Shown: positions 31,249 to 37,509 of the stretch, one piece after another
How the letters are laid out: each line of letters begins with the position of its first letter
Position numbering within the stretch: position 1 is the stretch's first letter
DNA from: JAAZKO01 sp964432115
Lineage (GTDB): Bacteria > Patescibacteriota > Microgenomatia > UBA1400 > PJMF01
NCBI GenBank assembly: GCA_964432115.1
Contig: CAYSMC010000017.1
Location: forward strand, 1 to 37,509
Direction of reading: 5' to 3'
DNA length: 37,509 nt
The notes under the pieces: model-generated
The model's database searches: none
Told to the model about the DNA's origin: nothing
What the model saw: the letters and a program-made list of their open reading frames with translations, nothing else
Position numbers and translations under genes: made by a program

Positions 31249-32865
31249 ATGCAGTTAAATTTACCATTTGAATCACTTTTCATTATTTATGCCCTCCAAA
31301 AAGCTGGCTTTGATGCTTATTTAGTAGGAGGGGCTGTACGTGATTTGATTCTACAACAACAACATGTTCAAGATTTTGATTTTACCACTAATGCGCAACC
31401 ACAAGAAATTCAACAAGTTTTTCAAGATAGTTTTTACGAAAATCAATTTGGCACAGTCAGCATTACTCATGAAAAATTGTTAAATCAAATACTTGATCAA
31501 AATTTATCTTTACCCAAACAAAACTTATACAAAAAATTATTAAGTAGGGAACAAGCAATTTTTAATAAAAATCAAAAAGAAAAAATTATCAATTTAAAAG
31601 AAGCTAAAAAAATTCACCATTCACTTAAAACTAAAGCTTTAGCTTCAAAAAAAATTCTAGATAAAAAAATATCTCACTCACCCCTACCACCTTTTGAAAT
31701 CACCACTTTTCGTAGTGACGGTAACTACGCTGATCATCGTCGTCCACAATCAGTAGTGTGGGGCAGAAAAATCGATGATGATCTCAGTCGTCGTGATTTT
31801 ACTATTAATGCCATGGCTATCGAAATTAAAAAAGAATATTTAAATAAAATATTTAAGCAAAAACAAAGTATACAAGAAAACTATGAATTAAAAGTTAATG
31901 ATTGGCAATTAATTGATCAATATCAAGGATTTCAAGATCTAAACAATAATCTAATCAAAACAGTCGGCAATCCTGATCAACGTTTTGCCGAAGATGCGCT
32001 ACGCATGCTCAGGGCAATCCGTTTAGCAGTGCAACTACAAATGAAACTCGCCAAAGCAACATATGTATCTATTCAAAAAAATAAAGATTTATTGCGCTTT
32101 GTCAGCTTTGAACGAATTGGTGCGGAAATGATTAAAATCTTGGCTTCTGCTCATCCCGCCGAAGGAATTAAACTGCTAGACGAAACTGGCTTATTAGATT
32201 ACATCATTCCAGAATTAAAACTTGGTAAAAATATGGACCAGCCAGGTCATCATACTACTGATGTTTGGGTACATAGCTTAGATGCGTTAGAAGCTTGTCC
32301 TAGTTTAGATCCAATAGTGCGTTTGGCTACTCTACTTCACGATGTGGGTAAACCAGAGACATACGTAGCACAAGAACAAGAAATTACTTTTTATAATCAC
32401 GAAGTTTTAGGTTCACGAATTGCTAGTAAAATTGCCAAAAGATTGCGTTTATCCAAAAAAGATGTCCAAAGAATTTTTATTTTGGTTCGCTATCACATGT
32501 TTTATTATCAACCAGAACATAGTGATGCCTCTGTGAGACGCTTTATTAAAAAAGTCGGCTTAGAAAATATTGATGACATTCTTGATTTAAGAGAAGGTGA
32601 TCGTCTGGGCAGTGGGGCAAAAAAAACAAGTTGGCGTTTAGAAGAATTTAAAAAACGCATTATTGAACAACTCAATCAGCCCATGGACTTGAGTGATTTA
32701 GCCATTAATGGTCGAGATCTAATTACAAAATTAAAACTTAAACCTAGCCAAATTGTTGGCCAAATTTTAAACGACCTCCTAGAAAAAGTTTTACAAAATC
32801 CTAAACTTAATACAAAAGACACATTAATTAAAGAAGCTCAAAAACTGCTCAATAATAAAAAATAA
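31249..32865 (+). CDS. cca: CCA-adding tRNA nucleotidyltransferase with HD domain and a head-domain insertion
   Basis: Adds or repairs the 3' CCA of tRNAs. The 538-residue protein has class II poly(A)/CCA polymerase features: LVGGAVRD (25-32), the metal pair in DFDF (42-45), RRDFTINAMA (181-190), DQRFAEDALRMLRAIR (243-258), and a C-terminal HD domain with LLHDVGKPE (H364, D365). Between FGTVSITHE (68-75) and ITTFRSDGNY (151-160), normally nearly continuous strands of the palm, lie about 72 basic, Lys/Gln/Leu-rich residues. A smaller insertion follows RRDFTINAMAIEI (193-220). These account for its extra length. The tRNA-Gln in the window lacks an encoded CCA and would need this enzyme. Confidence 0.93.
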   Translation: MQLNLPFESLFIIYALQKAGFDAYLVGGAVRDLILQQQHVQDFDFTTNAQPQEIQQVFQDSFYENQFGTVSITHEKLLNQILDQNLSLPKQNLYKKLLSREQAIFNKNQKEKIINLKEAKKIHHSLKTKALASKKILDKKISHSPLPPFEITTFRSDGNYADHRRPQSVVWGRKIDDDLSRRDFTINAMAIEIKKEYLNKIFKQKQSIQENYELKVNDWQLIDQYQGFQDLNNNLIKTVGNPDQRFAEDALRMLRAIRLAVQLQMKLAKATYVSIQKNKDLLRFVSFERIGAEMIKILASAHPAEGIKLLDETGLLDYIIPELKLGKNMDQPGHHTTDVWVHSLDALEACPSLDPIVRLATLLHDVGKPETYVAQEQEITFYNHEVLGSRIASKIAKRLRLSKKDVQRIFILVRYHMFYYQPEHSDASVRRFIKKVGLENIDDILDLREGDRLGSGAKKTSWRLEEFKKRIIEQLNQPMDLSDLAINGRDLITKLKLKPSQIVGQILNDLLEKVLQNPKLNTKDTLIKEAQKLLNNKK

Positions 32866-32867
32866 TA

Positions 32868-33755
32868 TCATTCTTTATTTGCTCGGGTCGCTAATTCTTC
32901 CCACAACAGTAATATTGGCACTGCAGTAAAACTACTAGAATAAGTACCAGTGATCGCACCAATCAACAAAGCAAAAGCAAAATAACGAATACTTTCTCCA
33001 CCTAATAACACCAATGACAACAACATTAAAATAATGGTCATTGAATCATTAATTGATCGACCCAAGGTTTTCCAAACAGCGGCGTTAGCTATTTCTGTTA
33101 AAGACAAGTGTCTTTTTTTGTTTTTTAATTCTCTAATACGATTATAAACAACCACTGTGTCATGAATAGAAAAAGATAGGGTAGTTAAAACTGCGGTAAC
33201 AAATAAAACATCAACTTCAACTCCCATAAAATGTCCCAACAAACTAAAAATACCCAATAAAATAAATGAATCATGAAACATAGCTAATACCGCTGAAATA
33301 CCATATTTTAAATCATGAAATTGTTGCCAAATATAAATAATAATCACTCCAGCCACTAATAAGATAGCGGTCATTGTTTTTCTCAACAATTCTTCTCCCA
33401 AAATAGGACCAACTGTCTCAAAACGCAACAACTCCAATTCTCCGAAGTCTTCTTTAATTAAATTTAAAACTAGATCTTTATCTTCATTGCTAATTTCTTT
33501 ACCACGTAAGATTAAACTGTCTTGACCAGTTTCCTGGACGGTATTAATGATATAAATTTCTTGTAAATTGTCTTTGAGCAAGGTTTCTTGATAATTTTTT
33601 GCTTTTTCTTGATCTAAAAATTTAATTTCCAGTAAGCTCCCGCCAGTAAAATCGATCGCCGGTTTTAAGCCAAAAAAAATCAAAGAAATTATTCCTGGAA
33701 TTAAAAAAATTGCCGAAATCAAAAAAAATATTTTTTTATGCTTCATTAAATTCAT
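32868..33755 (-). CDS. secF: Protein translocase subunit SecF
   Basis: SecF works with SecD to drive late protein export with the proton gradient. The 295-residue, six-segment RND-type protein has the N-terminal FTGGSLLEI (36-44), an external domain of about 90 residues, and the four-helix half with VDVLFVTAVLTTLSFSIHDTVVVYNRIRE and GRSINDSMTIILMLL. It starts at ATG 33755, overlapping the secD TGA by four bases (ATGA), with a second ATG at 33746 also possible. It ends two bases from the convergent cca stop. Confidence 0.96.
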   Translation of the reverse strand: MNLMKHKKIFFLISAIFLIPGIISLIFFGLKPAIDFTGGSLLEIKFLDQEKAKNYQETLLKDNLQEIYIINTVQETGQDSLILRGKEISNEDKDLVLNLIKEDFGELELLRFETVGPILGEELLRKTMTAILLVAGVIIIYIWQQFHDLKYGISAVLAMFHDSFILLGIFSLLGHFMGVEVDVLFVTAVLTTLSFSIHDTVVVYNRIRELKNKKRHLSLTEIANAAVWKTLGRSINDSMTIILMLLSLVLLGGESIRYFAFALLIGAITGTYSSSFTAVPILLLWEELATRANKE

Positions 33756-35146
33756 GATTTGAATTCCTTGGCCTTAACGAGTGGCATTAACTGTCTAACC
33801 AACATTCTAGAAACTGTGACTCCAGTAAACATACTCAGTAAACTACCAAGCAGAAATGTAATACCAAAACCCTTTACTAAACCACTTGTATTTAAAAAAG
33901 AAAAATTCAGCGGATTAATCAAAACTAAAGCGGTAACAATAGAAGCTAAATTAGCATCTTTAACAGTATTCCATGCTCGACCAAAACCTAATTCCATCGA
34001 TTCTGCAAAGCTTCGACCAGCTCGTTGCTCTTCTTTTATTCTTTCAAAAATTAAAATATTAGCATCAACCGCCATACCGATCGTTAAAATTAGACCAGCA
34101 ATTCCAGGTAAAGTTAACACTACTCCAATGATTTTATAAAGAGCAATTGTTAAAATTGCATAGATTAATAAAGCTAAAGAAGAAATCACTCCCAACCAGC
34201 CATAATATAAAATCATAAATAAAATCACTAATGCCAAACCAACTAAACCCGCATTAATGCTTTTTTGTACTGATTCATCACCCAAACTAGCACCTATATT
34301 TTTTTGTTCTAAAACTTCAATATTGACTGGTAGTGCTCCGGCGTTTAATTGAATAGCGAGATTTTTGGCTTCTTCAACAGTAAAATCACCAGTCATAACT
34401 GCTTGACCATCTAAAATCGCATTGGAGATAGTTGGCGTAACCACCGGATAACCATCAATAAAAATAGCTAAAATTTTATCTATATTATTTTTAGTAATGT
34501 CGGCAAAAAGATCTCGACCTTCATCATCAAATTCTAAAGTTATTTGAGGTTTGGCCGTTTGTTGATCAAATTGCAATTGAGCTTTTTTTAATTGTTGACC
34601 AGTTAAAGCTGTTGTTGTGAAATATAAATCCAAAAAATTAGCTGACTGAGTGGCTATACTTAGTTCTTCTTCGCTCAATTGTCTCTCTAAACGAAACTCT
34701 AATTCTGCCGTTCTACCAACTAAATCTAAAGCTTGTTGAGGATCTTCAACGCCGGGTAATTCCACAATCAGTCGGTAATCATCTTCTAAGCGTGCAGCCT
34801 GAATGCTTGGTTCACTAATACCATATAAATCAACTCTGCGACCAATAATGTCTCGAGCAGATTCTAGAGCAGTTTCTCTATCTTCCAGGGCTATATTATC
34901 CATTTTTGCTCTAAGCACCACTTGCATCCCACCTTGAATATCTAGACCTTTTTTCAATGAGAAGTTCTTGTAAACGTGTTTTCCCCAAAAATAAAAATCA
35001 ATGGCTGGTTTGTTGATTTCAAACTTAATCTGTTTAGATAAGAAATTACTATCAATGGCAATACGATCAGGAAAAGCAATATAAGCTGCACCTAAAATTA
35101 ATAATAGAAGCCAAAAAAAAGGTCTTACTCGTGCTTTTTTATTCAT
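33752..35146 (-). CDS. secD: Protein translocase subunit SecD
   Basis: The larger SecDF partner. The 464-residue protein shows the N-terminal membrane segment, GLDIQGGMQVVLRA, the P1 region LVGRTAELEFRLE, and the membrane half with GMAVDANILIFERIKEE and FGITFLLGSLLSMFTGVTVSRML. The first external domain is somewhat shorter than in E. coli SecD, as usual in small-genome and Gram-positive bacteria. It lies about 20 bases after the winged-helix gene, so they form one transcript. Confidence 0.96.
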   Translation of the reverse strand: MNKKARVRPFFWLLLLILGAAYIAFPDRIAIDSNFLSKQIKFEINKPAIDFYFWGKHVYKNFSLKKGLDIQGGMQVVLRAKMDNIALEDRETALESARDIIGRRVDLYGISEPSIQAARLEDDYRLIVELPGVEDPQQALDLVGRTAELEFRLERQLSEEELSIATQSANFLDLYFTTTALTGQQLKKAQLQFDQQTAKPQITLEFDDEGRDLFADITKNNIDKILAIFIDGYPVVTPTISNAILDGQAVMTGDFTVEEAKNLAIQLNAGALPVNIEVLEQKNIGASLGDESVQKSINAGLVGLALVILFMILYYGWLGVISSLALLIYAILTIALYKIIGVVLTLPGIAGLILTIGMAVDANILIFERIKEEQRAGRSFAESMELGFGRAWNTVKDANLASIVTALVLINPLNFSFLNTSGLVKGFGITFLLGSLLSMFTGVTVSRMLVRQLMPLVKAKEFKS

Positions 35147-35167
35147 GAAAATAATCTATTTGACTTA

Positions 35168-35767
35168 TTAATTAAGGGGTAAATCTCGATGACAAAATTC
35201 ATTTTCATCACCAATAATCATCACTCTTGTTCCATATAAAACTTCCATAACAAAAGGGTCTCGACGTGTTTTTCGGAATTCAAATTCATCTGCACTAAGT
35301 ACCGCATAATTGATTTCTCGACCCAATTCTTTTTGTTCAGCTCGAATCAATTCTTCCAATTCAGCCAACACTACATCTCCAACAAATAAAATATCTAATT
35401 CGTTGACCTGAGCCGCCTGGCGACTAGCAAAAACGCCAGAAAACATCACAAATGACAAAGTCCCTAATTTACGTCTATTGCGACGAATTTTTTTACCTAA
35501 ACCTGTACTTTTTGCCACAATCCTTTGTAACTCTTGATGATAAGGATAACGTCTATTCAAGTAATAATATAAACGATTACCACGTTGTTCACTTTTTAAT
35601 AAACCGCATTCTAACATTCTCTCTAATTCTCTTCTAACTGCATTAATTTCTTCTTTAACTAAGCGAGTAATTTCTCGAACGTAGTACATTTCTTCCGGAT
35701 TTTTGTAAAATAGTTCTAATACTTTAACTCTTACTTTGGAGATTAATAAATCGTTAAGACAGGACAT
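35168..35767 (-). CDS. Winged-helix regulator with degenerate nucleotidyltransferase-like domain
   Basis: A 199-residue protein. Residues about 1-75 are an ArsR/MarR-like winged helix (VLELFYKNPEEMYYVREITRLV, then the wing RGNRLYYYLNRR), with a basic linker after it (KKIRRNRRKLG). Residues about 100-199 resemble an MNT-type nucleotidyltransferase. But the GS motif is replaced (MFSGVFASRQ) and only one Asp of DxD remains (NELDILFVGD), so catalysis is unlikely and the domain may bind a ligand. AAGGA stands seven bases before the ATG. A 7-bp inverted repeat just upstream may be its own operator. It heads the secD-secF operon. Confidence 0.75.
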   Translation of the reverse strand: MSCLNDLLISKVRVKVLELFYKNPEEMYYVREITRLVKEEINAVRRELERMLECGLLKSEQRGNRLYYYLNRRYPYHQELQRIVAKSTGLGKKIRRNRRKLGTLSFVMFSGVFASRQAAQVNELDILFVGDVVLAELEELIRAEQKELGREINYAVLSADEFEFRKTRRDPFVMEVLYGTRVMIIGDENEFCHRDLPLN

Positions 35768-35784
35768 ATTTTTCCTTTTTTTTA

Positions 35785-35805
35785 TTGATTTTCTCTTGAA
35801 ATCAA
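35785..35805. promoter_or_regulatory. Inverted repeat, candidate operator of the winged-helix/secDF operon
   Basis: TTGATTT, seven bases, AAATCAA: a perfect 7-bp inverted repeat 18 bases before the winged-helix start, upstream of its AAGGA. The 14-base centre-to-centre distance suits a dimeric winged-helix protein. Promoter elements around it (for instance TTGTCT and TATTAT with a 15-base spacer, 35836-35862) are weak. The rest of the 152-base gap holds the terminator below. Confidence 0.4.
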
Positions 35806-35869
35806 AATTTACTCAATTTTACGTGATTAAAATAAATAATACAAGTGATAAATTTGAGACAATTAGCAC

Positions 35870-35892
35870 AAAAAAGCCGGCAAAAGCCGGCT
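35870..35892 (-). terminator. Intrinsic terminator of the DUF3048 gene
   Basis: Minus strand: AGCCGGC, TTTT loop, GCCGGCT, followed by a run of T. A perfect 7-bp GC-rich stem with a U tract, 28 bases after the DUF3048 stop. It is the only convincing rho-independent terminator in the window and separates this gene from the winged-helix/secDF operon. Confidence 0.92.
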
Positions 35893-35919
35893 AATTAATC
35901 ACGAATTTATAATCGACAC

Positions 35920-37107
35920 TTAATAATTAACGTCACTGCCAGTAGCTAAAATACTAATCCAAATTGGTCCACGAGCTAATTCAACTGCCTTACCTCTTAC
36001 ATCAGTAAATTCTAACTCGGCTTCACGATTAGCTTTACTCCAATTAGCTTGAATTGGTTCCTGACCATGTTTGAAAATTAAAACTTTACCTTTGCCAATG
36101 GTCGTATATAACATGTGCTTGAGTTCATTAATCGGACCTTTTTCTGTGGTGAGTAGCACAATCACTGTGTTAGCAATCACAGGCTCCTCATTGTTTAAAT
36201 CATACTGCGCTTCTCCACCATTGCTTCTAATATAAGCATCTAAATTTTGATCATAATTCCATTCAACTGAAAACTGGTTATAACCAGACCAAAAATCATA
36301 ACTAATTTTTTGCACTGCTCCTGGAGATTGAATTTCGTCTTCAAACTTCCAACCTTGATAATTATCTTTCCAAGGAGTCGCGGGCACTGTTTGACGATTA
36401 ACTATCCGCTCTGGAGTTAAATTCGTCCATCCTCTGTCAGCGGCCACTTCCCAAAGCGCCTCTGTTTCACTTTGCATGGTGTGTTCTGTCGCCACTGTTT
36501 TACCAGGAATTCGATTATAATTACGCACAAAAGTGGGATAACCAATCGAAAATTGATCCATATCGTTCTCTCCTCGCCAACCATAATCAGCAAGTTGACC
36601 TAAAGCATTGCTTGGTCCAGACAAATTGGCTCCACCAACGTGTACGTACAAAGGTAAGTTAAATCCCGAAGCCCAATCAACAAAATAAGTACGAGCACTA
36701 CGCACCGACGCAATAACTACATTCTCATTTTGAGCAGCGCAATAATATAACACTCCAAAACGAGTCACTCCACCCTCTGCAACTGCTTCAAAAACAACAT
36801 CGGCTCGACTCAACCCAGAGTGAGGTCTTGCATCTGGGGAATTCTCCACTATCACAAATAAGGGTCGTCTACTCTCCCAAGCATTTTTCTCAGTTAAAGT
36901 ATAATATTGACCATTTAGCGGACAAGCTTGATCTATGGGTTCATTTGGATCGATATTGAGTAAACCAGCCAAGAGTGATTCTTTTTGTTCCTCTGTTGGC
37001 TCGTTCAGGGCCGCTGCCCCTTCAAAAAAATAGGAAAAAACAAAAAATGAGACTAAACTAGATATTAAATAAAAAAACAATAAAATAATTAAGTTCTTTT
37101 TAGGCAT
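35920..37107 (-). CDS. DUF3048 (YerB-like) exported protein
   Basis: A 395-residue protein with an N-terminal membrane segment (about 5-28) and a long external part. Hallmarks of DUF3048 are PLFVIVENSPDARPHSGLSRADVVFEAVAEGGVTRF (about 80-115), ASVRSARTYFVDWASGFNLPLYVHVGG and the C-terminal second domain with GPIWISILATGSDVNY. The biochemical role of this family is unknown; in Bacillus YerB is an uncharacterised lipoprotein, and no lipobox is seen here. It is transcribed leftward after two small genes and ends in a strong terminator. Confidence 0.9.
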   Translation of the reverse strand: MPKKNLIILLFFYLISSLVSFFVFSYFFEGAAALNEPTEEQKESLLAGLLNIDPNEPIDQACPLNGQYYTLTEKNAWESRRPLFVIVENSPDARPHSGLSRADVVFEAVAEGGVTRFGVLYYCAAQNENVVIASVRSARTYFVDWASGFNLPLYVHVGGANLSGPSNALGQLADYGWRGENDMDQFSIGYPTFVRNYNRIPGKTVATEHTMQSETEALWEVAADRGWTNLTPERIVNRQTVPATPWKDNYQGWKFEDEIQSPGAVQKISYDFWSGYNQFSVEWNYDQNLDAYIRSNGGEAQYDLNNEEPVIANTVIVLLTTEKGPINELKHMLYTTIGKGKVLIFKHGQEPIQANWSKANREAELEFTDVRGKAVELARGPIWISILATGSDVNY

Positions 37108-37141
37108 AGTTGTTGACTACCTTTCCAAAAAATTGACAATC

Positions 37142-37390
37142 CTAAGTATAGCGCAAAGTAATTAAAGCTAAAACCACTAAAACTACCAGAGTAACTAATA
37201 ATGTTTTTTTTAAATCTTGATTAATTAGTTTTGGATCATAATTAAATAAATTACTCATTTGTTGATCTTCTATTTTGCCCTTTTTTAATGATTTAACCAG
37301 AAAATCTTTGTTATTAGCTGATTTTTGGGTAGTTTGAAGAAGTTTTTTTCTGACCCTGATCTTATCACTTTTTAAACGTTTTTTTGCCAT
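37142..37390 (-). CDS. Small basic tail-anchored membrane protein, unknown
   Basis: An 82-residue protein that I do not recognise: a very basic N-terminal half (MAKKRLKSDKIRVRKK), a polar middle and one C-terminal membrane helix (LLVTLVVLVVLALITLRY, about 62-81). This arrangement puts the basic part in the cytoplasm. A minus-strand TATAAT at 37401-37406 ends ten bases before the ATG, so the leader is very short, about three bases. It does not show the SecE or FtsB patterns. Confidence 0.55.
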   Translation of the reverse strand: MAKKRLKSDKIRVRKKLLQTTQKSANNKDFLVKSLKKGKIEDQQMSNLFNYDPKLINQDLKKTLLVTLVVLVVLALITLRYT

Positions 37391-37400
37391 ATTTTTAAAT

Positions 37401-37406
37401 ATTATA
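37401..37406 (-). promoter_or_regulatory. Probable -10 box for the small tail-anchored protein
   Basis: Minus strand TATAAT, ten bases before the ATG at 37390, between the stop of the edge gene and this start. No recognisable -35. If used, the mRNA is almost leaderless. Confidence 0.35.
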
Positions 37407-37414
37407 ACTAATCC

Positions 37415-37509
37415 TTAAAAAAACTTGATTACATCATTCACAGATACAAAAATCATTAACAAAATCAAAACAAAAAAACCTAAATAATTCGCCCAGTTGG
37501 CTACTTTTT
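37415..37509 (-). CDS. Partial protein ending in a membrane segment (C-terminal part only)
   Basis: A leftward frame enters from the window edge and stops at TAA 37415-37417. The visible 30 residues, VANWANYLGFFVLILLM followed by IFVSVNDVIKFF, are one membrane helix near the C-terminus. Function cannot be assigned. The match to a real gene rests on the good composition and the proper gap to the next start. Confidence 0.45.
   Translation of the reverse strand, partial: KVANWANYLGFFVLILLMIFVSVNDVIKFF

Noticed and set aside
31471..31695. Intein or inserted element in cca
   Set aside because: Too short for an intein, no splice-site Cys/Ser...His-Asn pattern, no terminal repeats; it is better explained as an in-frame insertion.
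37142..37390. SecE or FtsB identity for the small tail-anchored protein
   Set aside because: It lacks the SecE amphipathic helix/WPxxxE-type pattern and the coiled coil after the membrane segment of FtsB; the helix is at the very C-terminus.
1..37509. Recoded TGA (glycine) as in some Patescibacteria
   Set aside because: TGA ends the flippase, secD and secF frames at the expected family lengths, and no conserved protein needs read-through.
1..37509. CRISPR array, insertion sequence or prophage
   Set aside because: No regularly spaced repeats, transposase, integrase or phage structural genes were found.

Overview
The window is strongly AT-rich and densely packed. Genes abut or overlap by a few bases, no gene-free stretch exceeds about 150 bases, and many starts lack a clear Shine-Dalgarno sequence. 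TGA is used as a stop (for example at the ends of the flippase, secD and secF genes), so the code is standard bacterial. The combination of LCP protein, Wzx-type flippase, GT-C enzymes, DUF3048 protein, two nucleotidyltransferase/winged-helix proteins, Trx-CcdA fusion and ADP-forming acetyl-CoA synthetase with pyruvate formate-lyase fits a small-genome anaerobic or fermentative bacterium of the Patescibacteria/CPR type. That assignment is inferred from gene content and style, not from a marker phylogeny.

Bases 1-15924 are a surface-glycan region. A flippase (and the start of another membrane protein) reads leftward. From a shared divergent promoter an LCP glycan transferase, a small membrane protein and dTDP-rhamnose genes (an rfbC-like epimerase, rfbB, rfbD) read rightward. 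trmD, on the opposite strand, interrupts the cluster. It then continues with UDP-glucose dehydrogenase, a GDP-rhamnose pair (rmd-like, gmd), two family-2 glycosyltransferases that use lipid carriers and three multi-membrane GT-C glycosyltransferases. Together they would make dTDP-L-rhamnose, UDP-glucuronate and GDP-D-rhamnose, load polyprenyl-phosphate sugars, build and flip a glycan, and attach it to the wall by LCP. rfbA and the enzymes making GDP-mannose are not in the window.

Bases 16008-19345 hold an unusual signalling locus: a soluble histidine kinase with no sensor domain, a convergent OmpR-type response regulator with a candidate autoregulatory direct repeat, a tRNA-Gln(CTG), a membrane-anchored protein that looks like a histidine kinase whose ATP-binding glycines and aspartate are lost, and a nucleotidyltransferase-like protein.

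Bases 19392-26542 carry exonuclease III and a leftward metabolic operon pflB-pflA-acd-coaDE. Pyruvate is cleaved to formate and acetyl-CoA, and acetyl-CoA is turned into acetate with ATP formation. The last gene is a fusion of the two final enzymes of CoA synthesis. Bases 26543-29542 hold an exported thiol-redox set: Trx-CcdA fusion, prmC-like methyltransferase and a membrane-anchored DsbA-like protein.

Bases 29537-37509 are housekeeping: recJ and a CCA-adding enzyme fired from a shared divergent promoter, secF and secD behind a winged-helix regulator, a DUF3048 lipoprotein-like or membrane-anchored protein with the only clear intrinsic terminator, and two small membrane proteins, the last cut by the window edge.
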